From assembly GCA_954871525.1 (NCBI GenBank), contig OX940861.1:7982842-8046841 (forward strand): a DNA stretch of 64,000 nt. Direction: 5' to 3'. This document shows, piece by piece, positions 1-9,267 of this stretch. Source of the stretch: Parietaria judaica (taxonomy: Eukaryota > Streptophyta > Magnoliopsida > Rosales > Urticaceae). Below the pieces are notes generated by a model. The model saw only the letters and a list, made by a program, of their open reading frames with translations, had not been told where the DNA came from and ran no database searches. Numbering within the stretch: the first letter of the stretch is position 1; every line of letters starts with the position of its first letter. The position numbers and the translations under genes were made by a program.

Positions 1-107
1 TTTATCTCATCTATCATCTGAGTCTAATTTATGCATTGAAATTTGACTTATTTCATCTCTTCTTGATAAACTATTTTTGACATGCTTTTATCTTTTGATT
101 CACTCAG

Positions 108-2025
108 ACTCATAAAGATTACATGGATTCGCACGTTAACGCATTTGTCTGTGACCTGACTGTTGATGACCTGGGAGATAACATTTTACCATCTTCAGTG
201 GACATTGTAACCATGGTATTTTACAAAATTAAGTGTTGATTAATTTTCTTGAGTTTATTGATAGAGAATCTTGCCCTTTTTATACCGGTCAATGTGACAA
301 AGAGCCTTGGTATGAAGTAGCTGACATGTTAAGCAGATTTTTGTGCTGTCTGCTGTGTCCCCAGATAAGATGCCCATAGTGTTACAGAATGTTCGGAAAA
401 TTCTAAAGGTATATACCGAGAATAATTGCATATATCTGATATGAGTGTATGACTTAGATTCTAATTCTGATCTATTATTTACTTTGACTTTGTGTCTAAA
501 TCATAAAATTATTCTGCATTGTCTGATGAAATCCTTATTCCGATGTTCCTTAGCCAAGTGGTTATGTGCTGTTTCGGGACTATGCCACCGGTGATCTCGC
601 TCAGGTTGATCATTTATGAATTTTCTTTCAGCTTTCTTGAATATATGTATTTTAAAATTTGGATTTATGTTCTTTTTTTAGGAGCGGTTAACGGGCAAGG
701 ACCAAAAGATCAGCGAGAACTTCTATGTCAGAGGTGATGGCACTGTAAGTGAGAAGTTCATGAATACATGCCATAAAGAACTGTACTTTAGTTTCTTCAA
801 ATGATAATTGCGTTCTTCTGCATTATTCCAGCGCGCTTTTTACTTTTCAAATGAGTTCTTGACAAGCCTGTTTCAAGAAAATGGATTTGATGTTAAAGAA
901 CTCGGTGTATGCTGCAAACAAGTCGAGAACCGGTCACGAGAGTTAGTGATGAACCGGTAATTTCTTATGTCTTCAAGCACAATTACGACTGCCGGTATAA
1001 ACTTATCAATTCCATCTTTTTTTTCTTCTTCCAGATTCCATAAAATGGTACTTTGTGTTTTCTTGCAATAGGCGCTGGATTCAAGCGGTATTCCGTATTT
1101 CAGATGGGGTCAACACAACTACTGATACAAAAGCTGTTATTGATAATAAGAACAAAACAAAGAATCGTGTCGAGAGTGTCGAGGTTGATATGTCTGATGG
1201 TATAATCGGGGCAGAAATGTTCGGAAACTTACCCTCCAATGATAACGAAGTACCCTTTCTCCCACATTTAGTTCTTCATGAATATCATTATTATCTGTAT
1301 ACATTCACATTTTCATTGTTCTCTTGCAGATAATCAAGCTAGGCGATTTGAGCTTCGAGATCAAAATGCTATCAAAAGAGCACCAACACATCTGCAAATC
1401 GACCGGTCTCATGTTATGGGAATCGGCTCGTTTAATAGCTTCTCTCTTGGCGAACAACCCGAGCATAGTTTCTGGGAAAAGAGTTTTGGAATTGGGCTGT
1501 GGCAGCGGAGGCATCTGCTCCATGGTCACGGCCCATTGGGCCGACCTTGTGGTCGCCACCGACGGAGACACAAAAGCCCTTGACCTCTTGACCCAAAACG
1601 TCGCTTCCAATCTCAAATCACCGTCCCTCGAGAAAACCATCGTGAAGAGTCTAGAATGGGGAAACAAATCCCACATCGAATCGATCAAGGAAGTGGTCAG
1701 CGAGGGTTTCGATATCATCATAGGCACAGATGTGACTTACGTGGCCGAAGCCGTCTCACCCCTTTTCGCCACTGCGAAAGAATTGATTTCCGAGAATAAG
1801 GGCAAGGAAGTGGGATTGATTTTGTGTCACGTTATCCGGCGAGTGGATGAGCCGGCCATTCTTTCGGCAGCTACAAGCCATGGTTTTAGGCTGGTGGATA
1901 CGTGGCGCCCAGGGATTGGCTCAAGCTCTTCAGGAGGAATCATAAATTCGTGGTTCCCGGAGGATTGCTCCGAGATTAATGTCGCTTGTTCATCGCTAAA
2001 CATCTTGTACTTCCAGATAGAATAG
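108..2025 (+). CDS. Two-domain methyltransferase, METTL2/6-like tRNA m3C methyltransferase fused to a Methyltransf_16-like domain (3' part)
   Basis: Seven exons can be joined in frame: 108-215, 337-408, 554-604, 682-744, 832-956, 1072-1249 and 1330-2025, all with GT-AG borders, giving 430 residues and a TAG stop. The N-terminus lies before the window. Exons 1-6 encode the second half of a METTL2/6/Trm140-type domain: IFVLSAVSPDKM, PSGYVLFRDYATGDLAQ, ENFYVRGDGTRAFYF and the conserved RELVMNRRWIQAVFR. This family makes 3-methylcytidine in the tRNA anticodon loop. The last exon is a complete second SAM-dependent domain with motif I VLELGCGSGG, acidic motif II VVATDGD and a post-motif IIGTDVTY, as in lysine-methyltransferase-like METTL21/FAM86 proteins. 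From memory, Arabidopsis has a paralogue with the same fusion. The second domain's substrate is not known to me. No AATAAA signal is obvious in the 3' flank. Confidence 0.9.
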
Positions 2026-3814
2026 TGATCATTATCTTTCTTTCTTTTTTTGGATTAATCCATAATTTATATTTCTATACCTACTGTATGCGGCGGATTA
2101 TAGATCATTATTCCCTCCGATATATTCTATGATTTTTCATTATATATGTTCTTTTAATGTGACCTATATATATACACACTGTATTACCCATGAAATTGAT
2201 GGATGTTTTGCTTGATCTTGATAAACCCTAAGTGGAAAATTTGTCTCGATATGATCCTTTCATTACTAGGTTTAGAATGCTTTCAGATTTCAACTGACTG
2301 GTTTCTTAGCAGAAACTACTAAACCCTAAACCTTTAAATCAAAGAAATTGAAGAGAGCACTTGCTTATATCGACATCTGTATAGCTTGGCGATGCAGTGT
2401 TCATGGCGTGATCTTACTGGTAGCGGAAATTTGCAGCGATCGATTCACAGAAACAAGATGATCACTGTTTGATCAATATCTTATACAAAATTGAGAGCGA
2501 ACACCAGTTCTCAGATCAAAGCTTCTGGTAGAGCTCACGGTTTTCTATCTATACATGAATAATATAAGATCAAAACAGATCTGCTATTCCTTTACGTGTT
2601 CATCCACATCCATCTGATACATCAACAACTCACCTTCAATATCTCAGCCAAAATTATAAAATGAAACAAAGTTATAAGTTCAGATCTTCGTATAGGTACC
2701 TAGGGTTTGGATAATAAGTCTAAATATTTCTTTCTTGTACACATATATTCACGTCTGTTTATATCATATATATATATATATTTATGTATGTATAATATAT
2801 ATTTGTGACGATATTTAATGTAATAATATTTGAAAAAATTAGTATCTAAAATAGTATTGTAATGAGTGACTATTTATTATAATTTTTATTTCTCATTCTC
2901 CTTATGAAGATCTCAACTACGCAAAGAACATACTAAGATTAACAGAAAAGGATCGATGAATTATGAAGCTAGTCGAATTGATTATAACGAAACTGTTTTC
3001 TGGTCTATCCTTGGTCACAAAAAGATCTGTAATACTGTATGCGAAAATATTGATATAAATCTACATTAATATTCGCAAGATATATGGTATATCATCTGTA
3101 ATAAATAAGGTAATTAACTAATTATAGCTCTAAAAACCGGCATAAATGGAAAAGCTAATTAATTAGCATCACAATAAACCAGAAGACATCTTATTATTGC
3201 ATCAAGTCATAGTTATCAATGACAATTAGTATTGGATATTAAACAAGCCAATTCATATAGATTTCTGCAATTTTTGTTGTGTATAATTTATAACATATTT
3301 CAGCAAAAGTAATATAAATAACTTTTAGGATTAACCTTTTTAAATGGGGTATAAGTCCTATTATTCTCTGTAAAACGATTTGCTTGCATAAAGAGAGAGA
3401 TAATATTCCAGATCAACTGACATATATAATATGCATTGCAGTCACTGAGATTAAAACCAAATTCTTTGTGGAATATCAAGAAAGAAGTGTAATTTTTTTT
3501 AATATAAATCACATAAATAAACCAAATATTTAACAATTGAGTCTCTTCGGAACCTAGGACTGTTATAGATAATACAACATATATGATATACAAGTTATAA
3601 CAACAAAATATTCAAAACCCTAATCTCCAAGATTTACTGATGACTTCAATTTTACAAAAAAATTTGATAAAAAATATTCAAATTCCTGCTTGACTAGGTG
3701 CAAAACCCTAATCTCCGAGTAAAGACCTGTCTTAGAGAACCACAAAAGTAATTATTATCAAATAATTAACAAGAAATACTAGATTTTGGTAGGAATCGGG
3801 AGTCCATATGATCT
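2026..3814. other. Intergenic, no gene seen
   Basis: AT-rich sequence downstream of the methyltransferase gene. It holds the probable 3' UTR (to about 2200) and short TA runs near 2768-2780. I found no splice-compatible conserved ORF, RNA gene or transposon boundary; the 97-aa frame at 3300-3593 (-) has no family features. Confidence 0.5.
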
Positions 3815-3979
3815 TAGTGAGTTCTTGAGCCCTTTTTTTTTTTTTAACATGTATCAATTTCATTATAACATGGCTTTCTCTAGCTCAAAAAAGAAGACGT
3901 TTTCCTGCATCAAAATCAAATGTCATAAATCACTGATTCCGAACAGGGATATCGAAGAAAGTAAGATTAGGACACACAG

Positions 3980-4031
<52 letters not shown>

Positions 4032-4290
4032 ATAAATAGAGAGAGAGAAAGGGATTGGGGTGATGGGTTCTTGAGCCCTAATTATTTTTCAAATCATATA
4101 TGTACAAGGGAAAGTAATATATTATATGGCTCTCTCTCTGACACAAAAGAATTAACACTACATGGCCTTTTCCTGCATCACAAATCACAATCAAATATAA
4201 ATCACCAATTGAAGTTGAAAGATTAGGACCTGAACAACAATACATTTTAGAGAGAGTATATGTAGAGAGATAGAGAGATTGGTGATGGGG
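3815..4290. repeat. Diverged tandem duplication abutting the MIR156 hairpin
   Basis: Two units of roughly 220-250 bp lie head to tail. Landmarks recur in the same order: GTTCTTGAGCCC at 3821 and 4067, TTTTCCTGCATCA near 3899 and 4168, AAGATTAGGAC near 3963 and 4219, a GAGAGA run, then GGTGATGGG at 4058 and 4281. The second unit ends exactly where the hairpin starts. In the minus direction the pair forms the likely 3' tail of the primary miRNA transcript. Confidence 0.7.
3973..4033. repeat. Compound microsatellite (CA)n(TA)n(TG)n
   Basis: A CA run, about 15 TA units and a TG run follow one another. CA and TG are complementary, so the tract is a near-perfect inverted repeat with a TA centre and could extrude as a hairpin. 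It lies inside the first unit of the tandem duplication. It is likely length-variable. Confidence 0.9.
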
Positions 4291-4385
4291 TGACAGATAG
4301 AGAGTGAGCACGCATAGCTTCAAGCATGAAGAAACCATGCAAGAAAACACCATGTGTGCTCACTCTCTTCTGTCACCTCCCTTAC
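4283..4385 (-). ncRNA. MIR156: MIR156 precursor hairpin
   Basis: On the minus strand the 5' arm at 4356-4375 reads TGACAGAAGAGAGTGAGCAC, identical to the canonical plant miR156 (20 nt). The 3' arm at 4289-4309 reads GCTCACTCTCTATCTGTCACC, the expected star strand. The arms pair over about 26 nt with one bulged base next to the mature strand, separated by a loop of about 45 nt. The loop side carries family hallmarks GAGCACACA and ATGCGTGCTCAC. miR156 guides cleavage and repression of SPL transcription-factor mRNAs and sets the juvenile-to-adult phase change. The plus strand could also fold, but the exact mature sequence and the promoter are both on minus. I am confident in the family; which numbered locus it corresponds to is not determinable. 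Confidence 0.95.
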
Positions 4386-4613
4386 CATATATATATATGT
4401 ACACCCTTCCTTCCATATGTCATGATTCTCTACTGGTTTTGGGCCTGTACTTGTTTCCCTAGACAAACCCTAATTAACCTAGCTCATACATACACCATAT
4501 AAATATATGTATTTGACCTTTCTCTTCCTACAAAACCCTAAAGCTGTTCCACTAGATTGAAACAAGCTTTGCTTTGGACTTATGGTGTGAGGAAGTAATG
4601 AGGGCTTGTCGGA

Positions 4614-4623
4614 CTTTATATAG
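4614..4623 (-). promoter_or_regulatory. Probable TATA box of MIR156
   Basis: Minus-strand CTATATAAAG, followed by a pyrimidine-rich, CA-containing stretch about 30 nt downstream (near 4585) that could be the start site. The hairpin begins about 200 nt further on, a usual distance for plant primary miRNAs. Inferred from sequence only. Confidence 0.6.
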
Positions 4624-4629
4624 AAGGGA

Positions 4630-5340
4630 AGAGAGAGACTCCATCACGTATGGAATAAATATCGTGGCTTTTATTTTCCTCTCATTGGCCACCCTCCAAT
4701 ATTTTTTATTAACAATATTGTGTACAGTAAAGAGATGAGATGAGAAAGCAAAAGAAGTCTAGAAACTTTATCTTTCTCTTTTTCTTTTAATAATTATCCT
4801 TGCTTATGGTCAGACTTATCATTTAATAAGATATTGATGTTGCTTCTTGTTGTACTGTTACCAATGCGTCTTGTGATTCTAAATTTTTTGACCTCCCAAT
4901 CTTTGCTTGACATTCTTCGTTATCATCTCATCTCAATTCTCAACCATATGTACATAGATATAAGATATATATCACAGATTTTTCTTGATCCACTATATAT
5001 ATATCTGCTGCACTTCTGCTCATGCTGCTACATTCAGAGTCTATTACCTTGATTAGAGAGATCAATTGTAGCTTTAGCTTTACCAAGATTTTATAATATC
5101 ACAATTTTTTTGGACCACCCTCTTATGCATTGCACTCATATTCCATTCCATTGCATTTTAGGGTTTTATGCTATATAGACATCATTCAAGTTAACACATT
5201 TTTTTGACAAGTTACTTTATACATTTTAAAAAACTTATATGTGTAGTTGTTCAATATACGCAAGTATTATGTTATTTATAAATTTCTAAGATAGGTTAAA
5301 CTCTTAAAAAATTGATAATTCCCTTTGTATAACTCAACTA
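4630..5340. other. MIR156 upstream region
   Basis: No ORF of interest. Includes a CACGT core near 4644 and AT-rich DNA up to the target site of the Copia element. By position it should contain MIR156 promoter elements. Confidence 0.4.
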
Positions 5341-5345
5341 GTACT

Positions 5346-5839
5346 TGTTGGTTCCCAAATCACAGATTTGCGAAGAACACAAATAACACCAAAGAAATCG
5401 AACAGAAAAAATTGTAGAACACGAACTTTTGGGAGAAGAAATTCTCTATTGATAATCGAAGGCAAATACAAGAAGGTAAACTCAAACTCTAATGGACTCG
5501 GCACTTTACAAAGTGTATAATGCTAGGTTTATATAGCCACTCTCAAAGTGAAACCCTAGCTAACTGAATCGCACAAAATCGGAAAACTACCCTAAATAAT
5601 CTCGTCAAATCTTTGACTCGATCTTTGGTTGCTCCTCAAGCTATGCGCTTTCCTTGCTGGGTAGTTGCTGACTGTCCCTTTCCTGCTCGGACAACTTCTC
5701 TGTCCTTGAGCTAGCCTGCTCGTCTGCCCCTGGCCGGGCTTGCCTTCTATCTGGACGTTCTGCTCGTGTTCACCCGAGCTGGGCTGAACTTTTATCCGTC
5801 CTTGGTTCTGGTCGTTACCCGGGCTGACTTCCTTGATGT
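5346..5839 (-). repeat. 3' LTR (truncated) of the deleted Copia element
   Basis: Aligns with 7055-7549 over about 495 bp with a few per cent mismatches. It lacks the 28 bp corresponding to 7550-7577, where the internal deletion joins. Confidence 0.9.
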
Positions 5840-5841
5840 CC

Positions 5842-7026
5842 GAGCCGTGCGTGCTATAGCCAAGCCGGATCTGCCATAGAAACCATGAGACAGACGGGCT
5901 GGCACGTCTTCAGGAGAATCTTGTAGAGTCTGTTGGGTGTCCATTCCACCTTCATCAACAACTCTCCTTCCTTAGTCCACATCTTCAGGTAGGACCCTGA
6001 TAGCACCACCATGTTCCCGATCTCAGTCATCTGCCCTAGACTGATGATGTTGCTCTTCAACTTCGGGATGAAATACACCTGGGTCATCAGACGCTGGTCG
6101 CCATTCTTGCACTCGAATAGGATTGACCATCTGCCTCAGATCTCTACGACTAATCCGTAGCCGAATTTCACGTTGCCCGTGATCTTCTCATCGAGCTCTT
6201 CAAACTTACCTCGATCCCCAGTCATATGTGGTTGCTAGCTCCGTTGTCTAAGTACCATACGTCGGTACTGACTTTCTTCTCTCCATCTATGAGGAGGTTT
6301 GCAATAACCTTATCCTCAATCAGGAAAACCTTCTCGCTGGTTTCCTCCGGACAGGTCTGCTCGGCCTCTGGGCTGATCGGCACACTGATCACTTCCGGCC
6401 GGGCCTTGGTGTCACTTTCGCCATTCTGTTTTTCCAGGTGCAGTTCCTGCTCGGCAACAACCTCCTCGACCGTCATGGTCTTGAGGTCGCCGAACTGCTC
6501 AATCGATGTCACGATCTGCATGTACTTGTGAGGCATTGCTCGGAGAAACTTCTTGATGACGGTGGTCTCCTCCACCTTGTATCCCATCGAGCGTATGCAT
6601 GTCACAATGGAAGCGAGCCGCATAGCAAAGTCATCAATCGACTCGCTCTCCCTCATCATCATAACCTCGAACTCACTCTTCAAGGTCTGGACCTTTGCCT
6701 CCTTGACGCGATCTGCGCCCATGTGCATGGTCTGAAGTGTTTTCCATGCTTCCTTCATGGAATCCTTCTCGGCGAGCATGAGAAGAACATCTTCTGGAAC
6801 TGCTTGGTAGATTGCGGCTAGAGCCATCCTTTCCTTGCACCCTTCGACACCGTCGTTCTCTACGGCCTCCCATACTCCCTGCGCCTGCAGATTTACCCTA
6901 ATCTACAACGCCCACACGGCGTAATTGCTCTTCGTGAGCATGGGGTAATGGAGTGTAACTGCCTTCTCTGGATTCTGGTTTCTGCGCTATCAGAGCTCCT
7001 TCGATCGGTGACTCTGATGAAGACAT
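5842..7026 (-). pseudogene. Copia gag-protease-preintegrase remnant
   Basis: The ATG at 7026 opens a short frame (MSSSESPIEGALIAQ). The real gag continues in a shifted frame (YPMLTKSNYAVWAL, then an in-frame TAG, then VNLQAQGVWEAVEND). It stays open from 6827 to 6222 as a UBN2-type gag (EAWKTLQTMHMGADRVKEAK; MALAAIYQAVPEDVLLML) ending at the protease start DVWYLDNGASNH with the DxGA active site. An apparent 2-bp AT gain at about 6225 breaks the frame before MTGDRGKF. A TGA follows near 6140 and the frame resumes as VYFIPKLKSNIISLGQM. A further TAG replaces the Trp before HARLGH. The gag zinc knuckle is absent between the gag core and protease. So there are several independent lesions in addition to the large deletion. 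Confidence 0.85.
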
Positions 7027-7040
7027 GCTCTTCGGTTGAA

Positions 7041-7052
7041 GCTCTGATACCA
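7041..7052 (-). promoter_or_regulatory. Primer-binding site (initiator tRNA-Met)
   Basis: Minus-strand TGGTATCAGAGC, complementary to the 3' end of plant initiator tRNA-Met, two bases inside the LTR, as usual for Copia elements. Confidence 0.85.
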
Positions 7053-7054
7053 CT

Positions 7055-7577
7055 TGTTGGTTCCCAAATCACGGATCTGCGAAGAACACAAATAATACCA
7101 AAGAAATCGAACAGAAAAAAATTGTAGAACACGAACTTTTGGGAGAAGAAATTCTCTATTGATAATCGAAGGCAAATACAAGAAGGTAAACTCAAACTCT
7201 AATGGACTCAGCATTTTACAAAGTGTACAATGCTAGGTTTATATAGCCACTCTCAAAGTGAAAACCTAGCTAACTGAATCGCATAAAATCGGGAAACTAC
7301 CCTAAATAATCTCGTCAAATCTTTGACTTGATCTTTGGTTGCTCCTCAAGCTACGCGCTTTCCTTGCTGGGTAGTTGCTGACTTTCCCTTTCCTGATCGG
7401 ACAGCTTCGCTGTCCCCGAGTTGGCCTGCTCGTCTGCCCCTGGCCGGGCTTGCCTTCTATCTGGACGTTCTGCTCGTGTTCACCCGAGCTGGGCTGAACT
7501 CTTGTCCGTCCTTGGTTCTGGTCGGTACCCGGGCTGACTTCCTTGATGTGACGGACTAAGGCAAGCTTAAGCTCACA
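7055..7577 (-). repeat. 5' LTR of the deleted Copia element
   Basis: 523 bp, TG...CA ends, bordered outside by the TSD GTACT and inside by two bases and the PBS. Confidence 0.9.
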
Positions 7578-7582
7578 GTACT

Positions 7583-8623
7583 AGCAAAAACTAAAACCCT
7601 AGCTCCTATAATAACTCTAAAAATCTATAATGTTTGTAGAAAATAAGTGAATCCAAGATGATGTGAGGCTAAGACTAATTATAAGCTTAATATATAATAA
7701 TCCCAAACAAACTTTATTTTGTTCAATAATATATGTTTGAATATATACTGTTTCGTCACCGTGATTATAATATTTTTGAGTGTCGTTGAGCTCGCACCTC
7801 AAAGATGGAGATGGTTGAGATGGAGATGATCAATGCTAACCATCGCCGTAATTATTACTATTAGTACTATTGTGATATTAAAATAATTAATCTAGTAGCT
7901 AATCTAGTATATGCTAATACCATGAAGAGTTCAAATTAGTTAGTATTATAAATCCTGCATACACAAGATGTATGATCGATGTATGATGATTAGTAATAGT
8001 TTTAGTTATTGAATTCAAAACATGAAGAGAAAGAAAGAGTAAAGTCATTTAACCCTAATGAAGCATGCGTTGCCTAGTAATTATTGGGACCTTATAAAGC
8101 CATTCCAAAATGGTCATAAGTAAGAACACGCGTTGCTAAAGTAGTTGATCAAATCACATACCATATCAGTATGCGCCGTTTCTCAAGAAGTTTGGAACGA
8201 TATGCCATGAATATCCACACACTTAAAGCACAAATGAAACAAATAATCAACATTTTGTTTAATATATATACATGTATATGTAGGCAAATTTGGAGAACAT
8301 GCGAAGGTGGTCCCTAATTATTAACACTAATAATAATTAATTAGGGAACAAATAGACATTTGTACAATCGGTCCCTACCATTTGGAATAAACTTCAAGAT
8401 TTTTAAAAACAATAAGAAATTCGACAAAAAGATATATGCTTGTTAACCCATGGACCAATGAAACCTCAACAGAGTCTCACAAACACAAAGCCACAACACA
8501 AGAAAGATCTATGCGGCACTAAAGCACTTAAAGTATATATGCTTTACATTAATTAATTGACAAGATTATGCAATTATGGACTTAAATAAGCATTGAATAA
8601 ATGTTCCAAGTTGTACATATATT
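7583..8623. other. Intergenic, no gene seen
   Basis: AT-rich, with short palindromic TA/TTAATTAA tracts (for example near 8330). No conserved ORF, RNA gene or repeat boundary recognised. Confidence 0.4.
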
Positions 8624-8634
8624 AACTGCAAATT

Positions 8635-9258
8635 AGATTTGGGTGGAAGAGGTTTCCTCTTGGTTCGACAACTTCAAAAAGTGTAATCAAGATTTGGAGG
8701 GGCATATGAAATCTCACGAAGCGGCGCAATCCGGATGGACTAGACCGGAACACGGTGGATTGAAGATCAACGTGGATGCGGCATGGGACCCGGGTACGAG
8801 GCGGGCCGGTATTGGAGGACTAGTAAGAGACCATAGGGGATACGTCATTGGTGTTACGGCCACCCTTTTCGAACATGTGGATTCCGCGTTGTTGGCCGAA
8901 TGTAGAGCCATTCACCATGGATTGCTCTTCGCCCAAGAACACGGTTGGGCCATCTCGGAGGTGGAATCCGATTGTAGCCGGGCGGTTAAGCTTGTCAATG
9001 GTGGCCGCCTCCAAAGCCTTCAAGGACCGATCATTGAGAGTATCGGCAATATTGTTAGGACGGGTGTGTTATCCGGGACTTGCCGGTGGATACCGAGAAC
9101 ATGTAACGAGTCGGCAAATTGTATTGCCAAGTCTCGCCTATCGGGTTTAATTTCAGACATAGGGGTGCTCAATTGCCCGACTTGGCTCTTCAATTGTGTT
9201 GATCGGGATTTACTCCCTTGTTAATGAAAAAAGTCTATGTTTTCAAAAAAAAAAAAAA
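8635..9258 (+). mobile_element. 5'-truncated LINE (non-LTR) insertion with poly(A) tail
   Basis: The fragment ends in about 14 A residues at 9245-9258 and is flanked by the 11-bp repeat AACTGCAAATT (8624-8634; 9257-9267, the last sharing two A of the tail). This is the signature of target-primed reverse transcription with 5' truncation. Confidence 0.85.
8643..9224 (+). CDS. LINE-encoded RNase H-like domain (RVT_3), terminal fragment
   Basis: An open frame of 193 codons with no ATG of its own at the left edge; it starts inside the truncated element. It contains the plant RVT_3 RNase H fold: KINVDAAWDPGTRRAGIGG with the first catalytic Asp, ALLAECRAIHHGL with the Glu and EVESDCSRAVKL with the second Asp. 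Near the C-terminus NESANCIAK occupies the place where the family usually has N-x-x-A-D-x-x-A-K, so the fourth catalytic Asp appears to be Asn. The frame is uninterrupted to its TAA just before the poly(A) tail, so the insertion is probably fairly recent. It is unlikely to be expressed as a host protein, though domesticated RVT_3 proteins exist. Confidence 0.8.
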   Translation: MEEVSSWFDNFKKCNQDLEGHMKSHEAAQSGWTRPEHGGLKINVDAAWDPGTRRAGIGGLVRDHRGYVIGVTATLFEHVDSALLAECRAIHHGLLFAQEHGWAISEVESDCSRAVKLVNGGRLQSLQGPIIESIGNIVRTGVLSGTCRWIPRTCNESANCIAKSRLSGLISDIGVLNCPTWLFNCVDRDLLPC

Positions 9259-9267
9259 CTGCAAATT

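Larger units (their letters stand above)
5346..7577 (-). mobile_element. Internally deleted Ty1/Copia retrotransposon
   Basis: The element is flanked by a perfect 5-bp TSD, GTACT at 5341-5345 and 7578-7582. It begins TGTTGG and ends CTCACA. Orientation is minus: PBS at 7041-7052, then a broken gag, protease start and pre-integrase region. At 5840 the sequence jumps straight from the HARLGH motif into the left LTR. Integrase beyond that motif, reverse transcriptase, RNase H, the polypurine tract and the first 28 bp of the 3' LTR are missing. It cannot move by itself. Confidence 0.9.

Noticed and set aside
4127..4145. Minus-strand GTGTCAGAGAGAGAGCC resembling a second miR156
   Set aside because: Too different from miR156 and no complementary arm nearby; probably GA-rich decay.
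3786..4226. 146-codon plus frame over the MIR156 flank
   Set aside because: Contains microsatellite-encoded Tyr-Ile repeats and is antisense to the likely primary miRNA.
7335..7559. 74-codon frame
   Set aside because: Inside the Copia LTR and antisense to the element.
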